Shown piece after piece: positions 16,242 to 27,200 of a DNA stretch of 64,000 nucleotides. Every line of letters begins with the position of its first letter. Within the stretch, counting starts at the first letter, position 1. Where the stretch lies: contig NZ_CP140152.1 in assembly GCF_034479515.1 (NCBI RefSeq), forward strand, positions 1,302,001 to 1,366,000. Direction: 5' to 3'. This DNA comes from Duganella zoogloeoides. Its GTDB lineage: Bacteria > Pseudomonadota > Gammaproteobacteria > Burkholderiales > Burkholderiaceae_D. The notes beneath the pieces were generated by a model. The model saw only the letters and a program-made list of their open reading frames with translations. It did no database searches and had not been told where the DNA came from. A program made the position numbers and the translations under genes.

Positions 16242-18175
16242 CAGTTTTTCGCCTGCAGTGGAGGTTTTGCTTCGCTGCGCAGCAGGCTGGTGATCTTGGT
16301 GGCGGCCGATTCTGCCGCTGCCTTGCCAAACACCGGCCAAGCCGAGCTCACGCTGTCCGGGATCGCCGAACGGTAGCTGAAGGTGCCTAGTGTAACTCCA
16401 TCGCGCTGGACCAGCCAGGTCAGTTCGACCGTGCGCAGGCCGCCGTTGGGCTGGCCCACGGTGGCGGTGGCCGACACCACCGGAATATTGGCGCCGGCCA
16501 GGCTGACCAGGGCGCCGTTGGCGTTCAATTCCTGGTGCAGCAGAGCGCCCAGGTCAATGCCGCTACCGGCTGGCGAAGCGATGGTGCCGATCGCTACCGG
16601 CGGTGGCGGCGCGGCCACATCCGCAGTGTGGAAGTTGGTCTTGCGCCAGTCGGCATCGGCTTGCGCCAGCTGCTTGGTAAACACCGCCACGCTTTCGCTT
16701 TGCGGCTGGGCCGGCAGCAGGTCGGCGCCGACCGAGTTGGCCACCCGCGCATAGGCGATTTGCAGGTTGGCCAGCGCCACGTAGCGCTGCATCTCGGACA
16801 GGGCGGCACGCACCTCGGTGCGCAGCAGTTCCATGCTGGACTCGGTGCTGGCCTTGGTGGCGGACAGCGTGTGCTGTTCGATGCGGGCATCGACCTGGGC
16901 GGTCTGGCTGCTGACTGCGTAGTCGGTGCGGGCTTCCTGGAAGCGCTGGGCCGCGATACGCACCTGCGTCATCACGGCCATGGTCAGCGCGATGCGGCGG
17001 GTGTCGTCCACTTTCTGTTGCGCTTCCTGGGCGCGCTTGGCGGCCGGGTAGGCGAACGCGCGCATCAGGTTCAGCGACACGCTGCTGCCGGCTTCGCCCC
17101 AGGTATTGTTGAGCAGGAACTTGTTGCTGTCCCGGTTGCTCGAGAGATTGATTTCGAGGCCCGGCAGGAAGGCCATCAGCGCCTTGCGGCCTTCGAGCAC
17201 CGAGATTTTCTTGCGGTAGTCTTCTTCGCGCAGTTCGGGACGGTTGTTCAGCGCGGCCTGGTCGAGCGCATTGAGGTCGTCGAACGGTTGCAGCTTGGCA
17301 GTCGCTTCTTCTTCCTGGCCGGCCGACAGCACGATGTTGCTGCCCGGGCGCAGGTTGATCAGCGCGTTCAGTTCGGACTTGGCCAGGATCAGTTCCTGGC
17401 GGCGCGCCACGATCTGCTGGTGCATGTCGAGCAGGGCGCGCTGGTAGGCCAGCGCTTGCAGCGGCGGCAGCATGCGTTCGGTTTCCATGCGCTCGCTGCG
17501 CAGCATCGCTTCCTTGACGCGGTTGAGCAGGTCGTCCATGCGCGGCAGGGTCTGCTGCGCAACATAGGCGCGCCAGAAGGCCTGGCGCACGTCCTGCGAA
17601 ATGTTCTGCACGACCTTGCGCTTGCGCTCTTCCGAGATCATTACCGACACGGCCTGCTGCTGGGCGCGCACGTAGCTGACGCCGAAGTCCAGCACGTTCC
17701 AGGCCAGTACCGCGTTCTGGGTGTTGCGGGTGCGTTCCTGGGCGCCCGAGAACAGGTTGCTTTCCACGCCGCTGCCGAGATCGACCGAGCGCGAGCCGGC
17801 GTCATTGCTGCGCGAGCTGTAGCCGGCCGCCAGCGTCAGGCGCGGCAGCATGTCGTACTTGGCCAGGTCGAGCTGGTCGGAGGCCATGCTTTGCTCCATC
17901 GAGCGCAGGCGGTAGTCGTAGTTGTACTTGAGCGCGCGGGCGAAGGCCTCGTGCAGGGTGATCTCGCCGGTGACCGGTTCCACGTCCTTGAACAGGGTTT
18001 CCACGTCGTCCTTGGCGCGGGTGTTGCGCTCGGCGGCGCCGATCGGTTCCGGCATGATGTTGCACGCGCTCAGGGCAGCAGCAAGCAGCAGTGCCATCGG
18101 CAGGCGGCGCAGGGTGGTGGAACGCACGGCTCCGGTGGCGCCGGGCGCGTTGGCAGCGGTGGTGGCGATGGTCAT
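16241..18175 (-). CDS. TolC family outer membrane lipoprotein with C-terminal extension
   Basis: A 644-residue protein. The start at 18175 has AAGGAG upstream. A signal sequence ends in the lipobox L-S-A-C. Residues about 75-490 are the duplicated helical/beta TolC fold (A-R-A-L-K-Y-N-Y-D-Y, L-A-W-N-V-L-D-F-G-V-S-Y, L-N-A-L-I-N-L-R-P). Residues about 500-644 form an extra domain after a proline run (A-P-P-P-P), with beta-rich segments ending in a helix. Ordinary TolC proteins are 430-500 residues long, so the extension may be specific to this export system, for instance as a cap or docking module. The gene follows the giant adhesin gene by 56 nt and is coupled to the adaptor gene. Confidence 0.85.
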   Translation of the reverse strand: MTIATTAANAPGATGAVRSTTLRRLPMALLLAAALSACNIMPEPIGAAERNTRAKDDVETLFKDVEPVTGEITLHEAFARALKYNYDYRLRSMEQSMASDQLDLAKYDMLPRLTLAAGYSSRSNDAGSRSVDLGSGVESNLFSGAQERTRNTQNAVLAWNVLDFGVSYVRAQQQAVSVMISEERKRKVVQNISQDVRQAFWRAYVAQQTLPRMDDLLNRVKEAMLRSERMETERMLPPLQALAYQRALLDMHQQIVARRQELILAKSELNALINLRPGSNIVLSAGQEEEATAKLQPFDDLNALDQAALNNRPELREEDYRKKISVLEGRKALMAFLPGLEINLSSNRDSNKFLLNNTWGEAGSSVSLNLMRAFAYPAAKRAQEAQQKVDDTRRIALTMAVMTQVRIAAQRFQEARTDYAVSSQTAQVDARIEQHTLSATKASTESSMELLRTEVRAALSEMQRYVALANLQIAYARVANSVGADLLPAQPQSESVAVFTKQLAQADADWRKTNFHTADVAAPPPPVAIGTIASPAGSGIDLGALLHQELNANGALVSLAGANIPVVSATATVGQPNGGLRTVELTWLVQRDGVTLGTFSYRSAIPDSVSSAWPVFGKAAAESAATKITSLLRSEAKPPLQAKN

Positions 18176-18231
18176 CGGTGAAACTCCTTGGTGGTTAATC
18201 TGGTTCATGTTGTTATGGTTGCGCATCGGTT

Positions 18232-21200
18232 TTACAGGCGGGTCAGGTGGCGCAGCGTGGCGTTGGCTTCCTGCAGGAAACGCTGTGCTTCGCGCGACAA
18301 TTGGGTACTCAGGGCGCCGGCCTGGGTGGTGGCGGCTTCCGCATCGACATTGGCATCGACCAGGGCCACCGCGCCTCCTTCGCCGCCGTCGCTATCGTCA
18401 CCGGCAGCGCTGGTGCTCGCAGCGGCGGCATCGCCAGCGTCATCGACAGCGGCGGCAGCGCGGTGCAGGCCCAGCGCTTGCAGCAGATGCTTGCCGTGCA
18501 GTGAAGCTTGCGGCGGCTTGACTTCATTGACTGCGCTATCGCCCTTGATCGAGAACGCCGCCTTGGCCGTGTTGCCCGCGCCATCGCTGGCGGTGACCAC
18601 GATGTCGAGCGACACCGTTTCGCCGCGTGGGGGAACGCCGCTGAAGGTGCCGGTCACCGCATCGAAGCGTACCCAGGCCGGCAACGGCGAACCGTCCGCC
18701 AAGGTGGCGGTGAGGGTCGGCGCCGCGCCGTTGGCGCTGATAAAGGTGTCGCGCGGGATGGAGTACGTGAGACCTTGCTGCGCCTCGACTGCCACCGTCA
18801 CCAGGCCGATGTCGCGGTTCAGTACCAGGGTAGCGCCCGTGGCCAGCTGCGCGGCGGCGGCCGGCGTTGCCGCGACCACCGGGACGGCGGTCGTGGCCGG
18901 GACCGGGGCAGGTGCCGGAGCAGCAACCGGAGCCGTCACCGTGGCAGGTGCCGCCACCGGGGCGGTGCCCGTGACCGGTGCGGTGGTGCTGGTGGTGGCC
19001 GCCGTGCTGTCGGTGAGGCTGGTGCTGGTGCTGGTCAATTGCGTTGTCGATACCTGGTTGACCGCAGCGGTAATGGGCGACGTGCCGGTCACGCCTGCCG
19101 CCGCGTCGCGGATCGGTGGCGTGTTGGGTGCTGCTACTTGCGGCGCCGTTGTGGCCGCTGGAACGACCGGCGTCACAACGGGCACGACCGGTGCAGTCAC
19201 TGGCGGGGTAGGCGCCAGCACGGTGAGCGCCAGCGGTGCGGAGGTGGCGCCCACGTTGCCGGCGGCATCGATGGCGCGGGCGGTGATGCTGTGCGCGCCC
19301 AGCGACAGTTGCAAGGTCACGGTCCAGTTGCCGTTGGCATCGGCCACGACCCGGACCGCTTCCACGCCGTCGCTCGATACCACGACGGTGCTGTTTGGTT
19401 CGGCAACGCCGGACAGTTGCGGCGTGGTGACCAGCGTGGTGGTGCTGTTGCCGTCGTCCAGGCGCGGCGTGCCGGCAGCGGCTGGCGCGGTGGCATCGAC
19501 GACCACGGTCAGGGCAGGCGAGGCGGCGCTGGTGTTGCCGGCCGCGTCAGCGACCCGGGCCGTGAGACGGTGCGTACCGTCGGCCAGCAGGCTGCTGGTA
19601 ATGCTCCAGGCGCCGCTGGCATCCACGGTGGCGCGGCCCAGCACGGTCACGCCATCGGTGTCGTACAGGATGGCGGTGGCGCCGGGTTCGCCGCGGCCGG
19701 TAATGGTTGGACGGGCCACGTCGGTGATGCCGTCGCTGTCGGACGCACCGCTGTCGCTGGCCGGGGCCAGCACCGGCGTTGCCGGTACCGCCGGCGCAGC
19801 GGTGTCGATGGTGACGGTCAAGGCCGCACTGGCCGCGCTGACCAGGCCGGTGGTGCTGGTGGTCCTGGTGGTCAGCTGGTGGTTGCCATCGGTCAGCGCG
19901 CGGCTGGTGATGCTCCAGGTGCCGCCGGCGCCCACCACGGTGGTGCCAAGCACGCTGACACCATCGGTATCGTACAGCGTGACGGTGGAACCGGCCTGGG
20001 CGCGGCCGGTGATGGTCGGCGTGGTAACGCTGGTAATGCCGTCGCTGTTGGACGCGCCGTTGTCGCTGGCAGGCGCCAGGACCGGCACCGCCGGCGTGAC
20101 GGGCACCGCCGTGTCGATGGTGATGGCGAGGACCGGACTGGCGGCACTGGTGTTGCCGGCCAGGTCGGTGGCTTTGGTGGTCAGGTTGTGGACGCCATCG
20201 CCCAGTACGCTGCTGGTGATGCTCCAGTTGCCGTTGGCGGCAGCCACCGCCGTGCCCAGCACGGTAACGCCGTCCGTATCGTACAGGGTGACGGTGCTGC
20301 CCGCCTCGGCGCGGCCGGTGATGGTCGGACCGGTGACGCTAGTCACGCCGTCGCTGTTCGAAGGGCCGCTGTCGCTGGCCGGGGCCAGGACCGGCGTTGC
20401 CGGCGCGGCCGGTGCGGCGGTATCGATGGTGACGCTCAGGGCCGGGCTGGCGGCACTGCGGTTGCCGGCAGCGTCGGTAGCTTTGACGCTCAAGCTGTGG
20501 ACGCCGTCGGCCAGCACGCTGCTGGTGATGCTCCAGTTGCCGTTGGCCGCTGCGACAGCGGTGCCCAGCACGGTGATGCCGTCGGTGTCATACAGCGTCA
20601 CGGTGCTGCCCGCTTCGGCACGGCCGGTGATGGTGGGGCGGGTGACACTGGTGATGCCGTCGGTGTTGGACGGGCCGTTGTCGCTGGCCGGAGCCAGTAC
20701 CGGCGTGGCAGGCGCAGCTGGCGCGGCCGTATCGATGGTGACCGCCAGCGCCGCGCTGGCGTTGCTGACGATGCCCGAGATGCTGGTGGTGCGGGTGGTC
20801 AGCTGGTGGTTGCCATCCGTCAGTGCGCGGCTGGTGATGCTCCACGCGCCGCCAGCACCGACCACGGTGCTGCCAAGCACGGTAACACCGTCGGTGTCGT
20901 ACAGCGTGACGGTGGTACCCGGCTGGGCACGGCCGGTAATGGTCGGCGTGGTGACGCTGGTGATGCCGTCGGTATTGGAGCCGCCGTTGTCGCTGGCGGG
21001 CGCCAGTACCGGTACTGCTGGCGTGACTGGCACCGTTGTGTCGATGGTGACGTTCAGGGCCGGGCTGGCGGCGCTGGTGTTGCCGGCCGTGTCGGTGGCC
21101 TTGACGGTCAAGCTGTGGACGCCATCGGCCAGCAGGCTGCTGGTGATGCTCCAGTTGCCGTCGGTGGCGGCCACCGCCGTACCCAGTACAGTGACGCCGT

Positions 21201-24200
21201 CGGTATCGTACAGGGTGACGGTGCTCCCCGCTTCGGCCCTGCCGGTGATGGTGGGGCGGGTGACGCTGGTGACGCCGTCGCTGTTCGAGGCGCCATTGTC
21301 GCTGGCGGGCGCCAGGACTGGCGTTGCCGGCGCGGTGGGCGCGGTGGTGTCGATGGTGACCGACAATGGGGCGCTGGCGTTGTTGGTGTTGCCGGCAACG
21401 TCAGTGGCTTTGACGGTGAGGCTGTGCACGCCATCGGCCAGCACGGTGCTGGTGATGCGCCAGTTGCCATTGAGATCGGCGGTAGTGGTGCCCAGCACGG
21501 TCACGCCATTGGTGTCGTACAGGGTGACGGTGCTGCCCGCTTCGGCGCGGCCGGTGATGGTCGGCCGGTTGACGCTGGTGATGCCGTCGCCATTGGAGAC
21601 GCCGGTGTCGCTGGCAGTGGCCAATATCGGCACAGCCACGGTAGCTGGCGCCGCAGTGTCGATGGTGATGGACAGTGCTGCCGAGGCGCTGCTGGTATTG
21701 CCGGCAATATCGGTAGCCTTGACGGTCAGGCTGTGCGGGCCGGCGGCTAGCGTGCTGCTCGTGATGCTCCAGGCGCCGCCGGTGGCGACGGTGGTGCCCA
21801 GCACGGTCATGCCATCGGTGTCGTACAGGGTGACCAGACTGCCGGCTTCGGCGGTGCCGGTGATGACCGGGGTCGTGATACTGGTCACGCCGTCCGCGTT
21901 CGAGGCGCCGCTGTCGGAAGCGGGCGCCAATGCCGGCGCGGCAGGCGCTGCCGGGGCCGTGGTGTCGATGCTGATCAACAAGCCAGCCGATGCAGTGCTG
22001 GTGTTGCCGCCGACGTCGGTGGCCTTGACGCTCAGGCTGTGCCCCCCCTGGCCCAGCGCGCTGCTGGTGATGCTCCAGACACCGCCGGTGGCGACGGCGG
22101 TGCCCAGCACGGTCGTGCCGTCGGTGTCGTACAGGGTCACCAGGCTGCCTGCTTCGGCGGTGCCGCTGACCGTTGGCGTGGTGATACGGGTAACACCGTC
22201 CGAGTTCGACGCGCCGCTGTCGGAACCCGCCGACAATACCGGCGCGGCTGGCGCGATCGGCGCCGTGGTGTCGATGGTGATCGACAACGCGCTTGATGGG
22301 GTGCTGGTGTTGCCGGCGATATCGGTGGCCTTGACCGTCAGGCTGTGGGCGCCGACGGCCAGTGTGCTGCTGGTGATGCTCCATACGCCGCCGGTGGCCA
22401 CCGTGGTACCGAGCACGGTCGTGCCATCGGTGTCGTACAGGGTGACCAGGCTGCCGGCTTCCGCGGTGCCGGTGATGACCGGGTTGGTGATGCTGGTGAC
22501 GCCGTCCGAGTCCGAGGCGCCGGTGTCGGAAGCGAGCGACAATACCGGAGTAGCCGGCGCTGACGGAGCTGCGGTATCGATGGTGATCGTCAGTGCGCTT
22601 GAGGCGATGCTGGTATTGCCGGCAACGTCGGTCGCCTTTACCGTCAAGCTGTGCGCTCCCTCGCCCAGCGCGCTGCTGGTAATGCTCCACACGCCGCCGG
22701 TGGCCACGCTGGTGCCAAGCACGGTCGTGCCGTCGGTGTCGTACAAGGTCACCAGGCTGCCCGCTTCGGCAGTACCGGTGATGACCGGCGTGGTGACGCT
22801 GGTAACCCCGTCGGAGTTCGGGGCGCCGCTGTCCGACGCGAGCGCCAATACCGGTGCTGCCGGTGCTGCCGGTGCGGTCGTGTCGATGCTGATCGCCAGC
22901 GCCTGCGAGGCCGCGCTGGTGTTGCCGGCGGTATCAGTGGCCTTGACCGTCAGGCCGTGGGCGCCGGCAGCGAGCGTGCTGCTGGTGATGCTCCACACGC
23001 CGCCAGTGGCCACTGTCGTGCCCAGCACGGTCGTGCCATCGGTGTCATACAGGGTGACCAGGCTGCCCGCTTCGGCGGTGCCGGTGATGGTCGGCGTGGT
23101 GATGCGGGTAACGCCATCGGTGTTCGAGGCGCCGCTGTCGGACGCCGCGGCCAATGCGGGACGGGCCGGCGCTGCCGGCGCAGTCGTGTCGATCGTGATC
23201 TCCAGTGCGTTCGATGCGGCGCTGGTGTTGCCGGCAATATCGGTCGCCTTGATCGTCAGGCTGTGGTCGCCGCTTGCCAGCGCGCTGCTGGTGATGCTCC
23301 ACACGCCGCCGGTGGCGACGGCGGTGCCCAGCACGGTCGTGCCGTCGGTATCGTACAGGGTGACCAGGCTACCCTCTTCGGCGGCGCCGGTGATGGTCGG
23401 CATGGTGATGCGGGTGACGCCATCGGTGCCCGAGGCGCCGCTGTCGGAAACTGCATCCAGGAAAGGCGCCCGTGGCGTTGATGGCGCGGTGGTGTCGACG
23501 GTGACCGTCAGCGCCAGCGAGGCTGCGCTGGTGTTGCCGGCAATATCGGTAGCCTTGACGCTCAGGCTGTGGTCGCCATCGGCCAGCGCACTGCTGGTGA
23601 TGCTCCAGACGCCGCCGGTGGCCACTGCCGTACCGAGCACAGTGGTGCCGTCGGTGTCGTACAGGGTAACCAGGCTGCCCGCTTCGGCGGTGCCGCTGAT
23701 GACCGGGGTGGTGACGCGGGTGACGCCGTCGGTGTTCGAGGCGCCGCTGTCGGACGCCGCCGCCAATACGGGCCGGGCCGGCGCTGCCGGTGCGGTCGTG
23801 TCGATCGAGATCGCCAACGCCTGCGACGCTGCGCTGGTGTTGCCGGCGATATCGGTCGCCTTGAGGGTCAAACTGTGGGCGCCGGCGGTCAGCGTGCTGC
23901 TGGTGATGCTCCACACGCCGCCGGTGGCCACTGCCGTGCCGAGCACGGTCGTGCCGTCGGTGTCGTACAACGTCACCAAGCTGCCCGCTTCGGCAGTGCC
24001 GGTGATGGTCGGCGTGGTGATGCTGGTGAGGCGATCGCTGTTCGAGGCGCCACTGTCGGAAGCCGTTGCCAGCACAGGGATCGGCGGCGCAGCCGGCACG
24101 GTCGTGTCGATGGTAATCGCCAGCGCCGGCGAGGCCGCGCTGGCGTTGCCGGCAGCATCAAGCGACTTGACGGTCAGGCTGTGGGCGCCGGCGGCCAGCG

Positions 24201-27200
24201 TGCTGCTGGTGATGCTCCAGACGCCGCCGGTGGCCACTGCCGTGCCCAGCACGGTGGTGCCGTCGGTGTCGTACAGGGTGACCAGGCTGCCCGTTTCGGC
24301 CGTGCCGGTGATGACCGGCGTGGTCACGCGGGTGACGCCGTCGGTGTTCGAGGCGCCGCTGTCGGACGCTGCCGCCAGGACCGGCGCGGCCGGCGTGGCC
24401 GGTGCGGTCGTGTCGATGGTGATCGCCAGCGCCTGCGAGGCCGCGCTGGTGTTGCCGGCCAGGTCGGTGGACCTGATGGTCAGGCTGTGGGCGCCGGCAG
24501 TCAGCGTGCTGCTGGTGATGCTCCAGACGCCGCCGGTGGCCACTGCCGTGCCGAGCACAGTGGTGCCGTCGGTGTCGTACAGGGTGACCAGGCTGCCCGC
24601 TTCGGCGGTGCCGGCGACGACCGGCGTGGTGACGCGGGTGACGCCGTCGGTGTTCGAGGCGCCGCTGTCGGACGCCGCCGCCAATACTGGCCGGGCCGGG
24701 GTTGCCGGTGCGGTCGTGTCGATCGAGATGACCAGTGCCTGCGACGCTGCGCTGGTGTTGCCGGCCAGGTCGGTCGATTTGATGGTCAGGCTGTGGGCGC
24801 CGGCTGCAAGGGTGCTGCTGGTGATGCTCCACACGCCGCCGGTGGCCACTGCGGTACCGAGCACGGTGGTGCCATCGGTGTCGTACAGCGTCACCAGGCT
24901 GCCCGCTTCGGCCGTGCCGGTGATGACCGGGGTGGTGATGCTGGTGACGCCGTCGGTGTTCGAGGCCCCGCTGTCGGACGCCGCCGCCAAGACCGGCCGG
25001 GCCGGCGCTGCCGGGGCGGTCGTGTCGATCGAGATCGCCAGCGCCTGCGACGCCGCGCTGGTGTTGCCGGCAAGGTCGGTCGCCTTGACGGTCAGGCTGT
25101 GGGCGCCGGCGGCCAGCGTGCTGCTGGTGATGCTCCAGACGCCGCCGGTGGCCACTGCCGTGCCGAGCACGGTGGTGCCGTCGGTGTCGTACAGGGTGAC
25201 CAGGCTGCCCGTTTCGGCGGTGCCGGAGAGGACCGGCGTGGTGACGCGGGTGACGCCGTCGGTGTTCGAGGCGCCGCTGTCGGATCCAGCCGCCAATACC
25301 GGCCTTGCCGGTGCTGCCGGTGCGGTGGTGTCGATGACCACGGCCAGGACGCCGGAAGCAACACTGGTATTGCCCCCCACGTCGACCGCCTTGGCCGTCA
25401 GGCTGTGTGCACCTGCGGCCAGCGCCACGGTGGTGGTGATGCTCCAGGTGCCGCCAACTGCCGTGGTCGTGCCCAGCACGGTGGTGCCATCGGTGTCGTA
25501 CAAGGTGACGATGCTGCCTGATGCCGCCGTACCGGTAATGGTTGGCTGGGTGACGCGGGTGATGCCGTCCGTGTTCGAGGCGCCGCTGTCCGATGCTGCC
25601 GTCAGCGCCAGGCTGCCTGGCGCCACCGCCACACTGGCAATGGTGATCTGCAGCGCGCCGGAGGCCGCGCTGGCGTTGCCGGCCGTATCGGTCGCCTTGA
25701 TCGTCAGGCTGTGCACGCCATCAGACAGCGTGCTGCTGGTGATGCTCCACACGCCGCCGGTTGCAACAGCGGTACCGAGCACGGTAGTGCCGTCGCTGTC
25801 GTACAGGGTGACAAGGCTGCCGCTTTCAGCGGTGCCATTGATCACCGGCGTGTTCACGCTGGTGATGCCGTCGGTATTCGAGGAGCCGTTGTCGCTGGCC
25901 GGATCGAGCGTGGGCGCAGGTGGCGTGGCGGGCGCGGTGGCATCGATCGTGATCGACATGCCGGCGGATGCGGTGCTGACGTTGCCGGCCAGGTCGGTAG
26001 CCTTGGCGGTCAGGGTATGGGTACCATTGGCCAGGGCGCTGCTGGTGATGCTCCAGACGCCGCCGGTGGCCACTGCCGTGCCCAGCACGGTGGTGCCGTT
26101 GGTGTCGTACAACGTGATGGTACTGCCTGCTTCGGCAGTACCGGTCAGGGTGGGCGTGGTGACATTCGTGATGCGGTCGGTATTCGAACTGCCGCTGTCG
26201 GAGGCGCTGGCCAGCACCGGCGCGGACGGCGCGGTGCTGGCGGTGTCGAGGGTCAGCGTGAAGTTGCCGCCAGCCACCCCTGCATTGCCGGCCACGTCGG
26301 TGACGCGGGCGGTCAGGTTCTTGACGCCGTCGGCGCCCAGGCTGCCGCTGACAAGCTGCATGTCGACGTAGCCGTTGGCGACATCGGTGAGGGTCAGCGT
26401 AGTGCGCATCGGCGTGCCGAACGAGCTGCCGTTGAGCATCAGTTCGGCCTGGTCGCCCGCTGCCGCATTGGTGCCGGCCAGGCTGATGCGGATCAGCGGA
26501 TTGGTGACATTGGTAATGCCGTCCGAGTTCGAGCTGCCGCTGTCGGAGAAGGGCGCCATGATGATCGGGCTCGTTGGCGTGCCCGGCGCGGTGGTGTCGA
26601 GCGTGATGGTGAAGCTGCCGCCGGCCGTACCCACGTTGCCGGCAATGTCGGTCACGCGGCTGGACAGGACCTTGACGCCGTCGGCGCCCAGGCTGCCGCT
26701 GGCGAGGGTCATGTCGATGAAGCCGTTGGCGATATTGGTGGCGCTCAGGGTGGCCAGCATCGGCGTGCCGAACGAGTTACCGCCCAGCAGCAGTTCCACC
26801 GAGTCGCCCGCCACCGCATTGGTGCCGGCCAGGCTGATGCGGATCAGCGGGGTGGTGACATTGGTGCGGCCGTCGGAGTTCGAGCTGCCGCTGTCGGACG
26901 CGGCCGCCATCAGGATCGGGTTGGTCGGGGCGCCGGGCGCGGTCGTGTCGAGCGTGATGGTAAAGCTGCCGCCGGCCGTACCCACGTTGCCGGCAATGTC
27001 GGTCACGCGGCTGGACAGGACCTTGACGCCGTCGGCACCGAGGCTGCCGCTGGCGAGGGTCATGTCGATGAAGCCGTTGGCGATATTGGTGGCGCTCAGG
27101 GTAGCCCGCATCGGCGTGCCGAAAGAGTTGCCGCCCAACAGCAGTTCAACCGAGTCGCCAGCTACGGCATTGGTACCTGCCAGGCTGATGCGGATCAGCG

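Noticed and set aside
18188..26371. A 2,727-codon open frame on the plus strand opposite the adhesin gene
   Set aside because: It is a shadow of the GC-rich tandem repeats: it repeats with the same 306-nt period, consists of low-complexity V/T/P/S sequence and has no ribosome site. The other long plus-strand frames at 18508-28285 are of the same kind.
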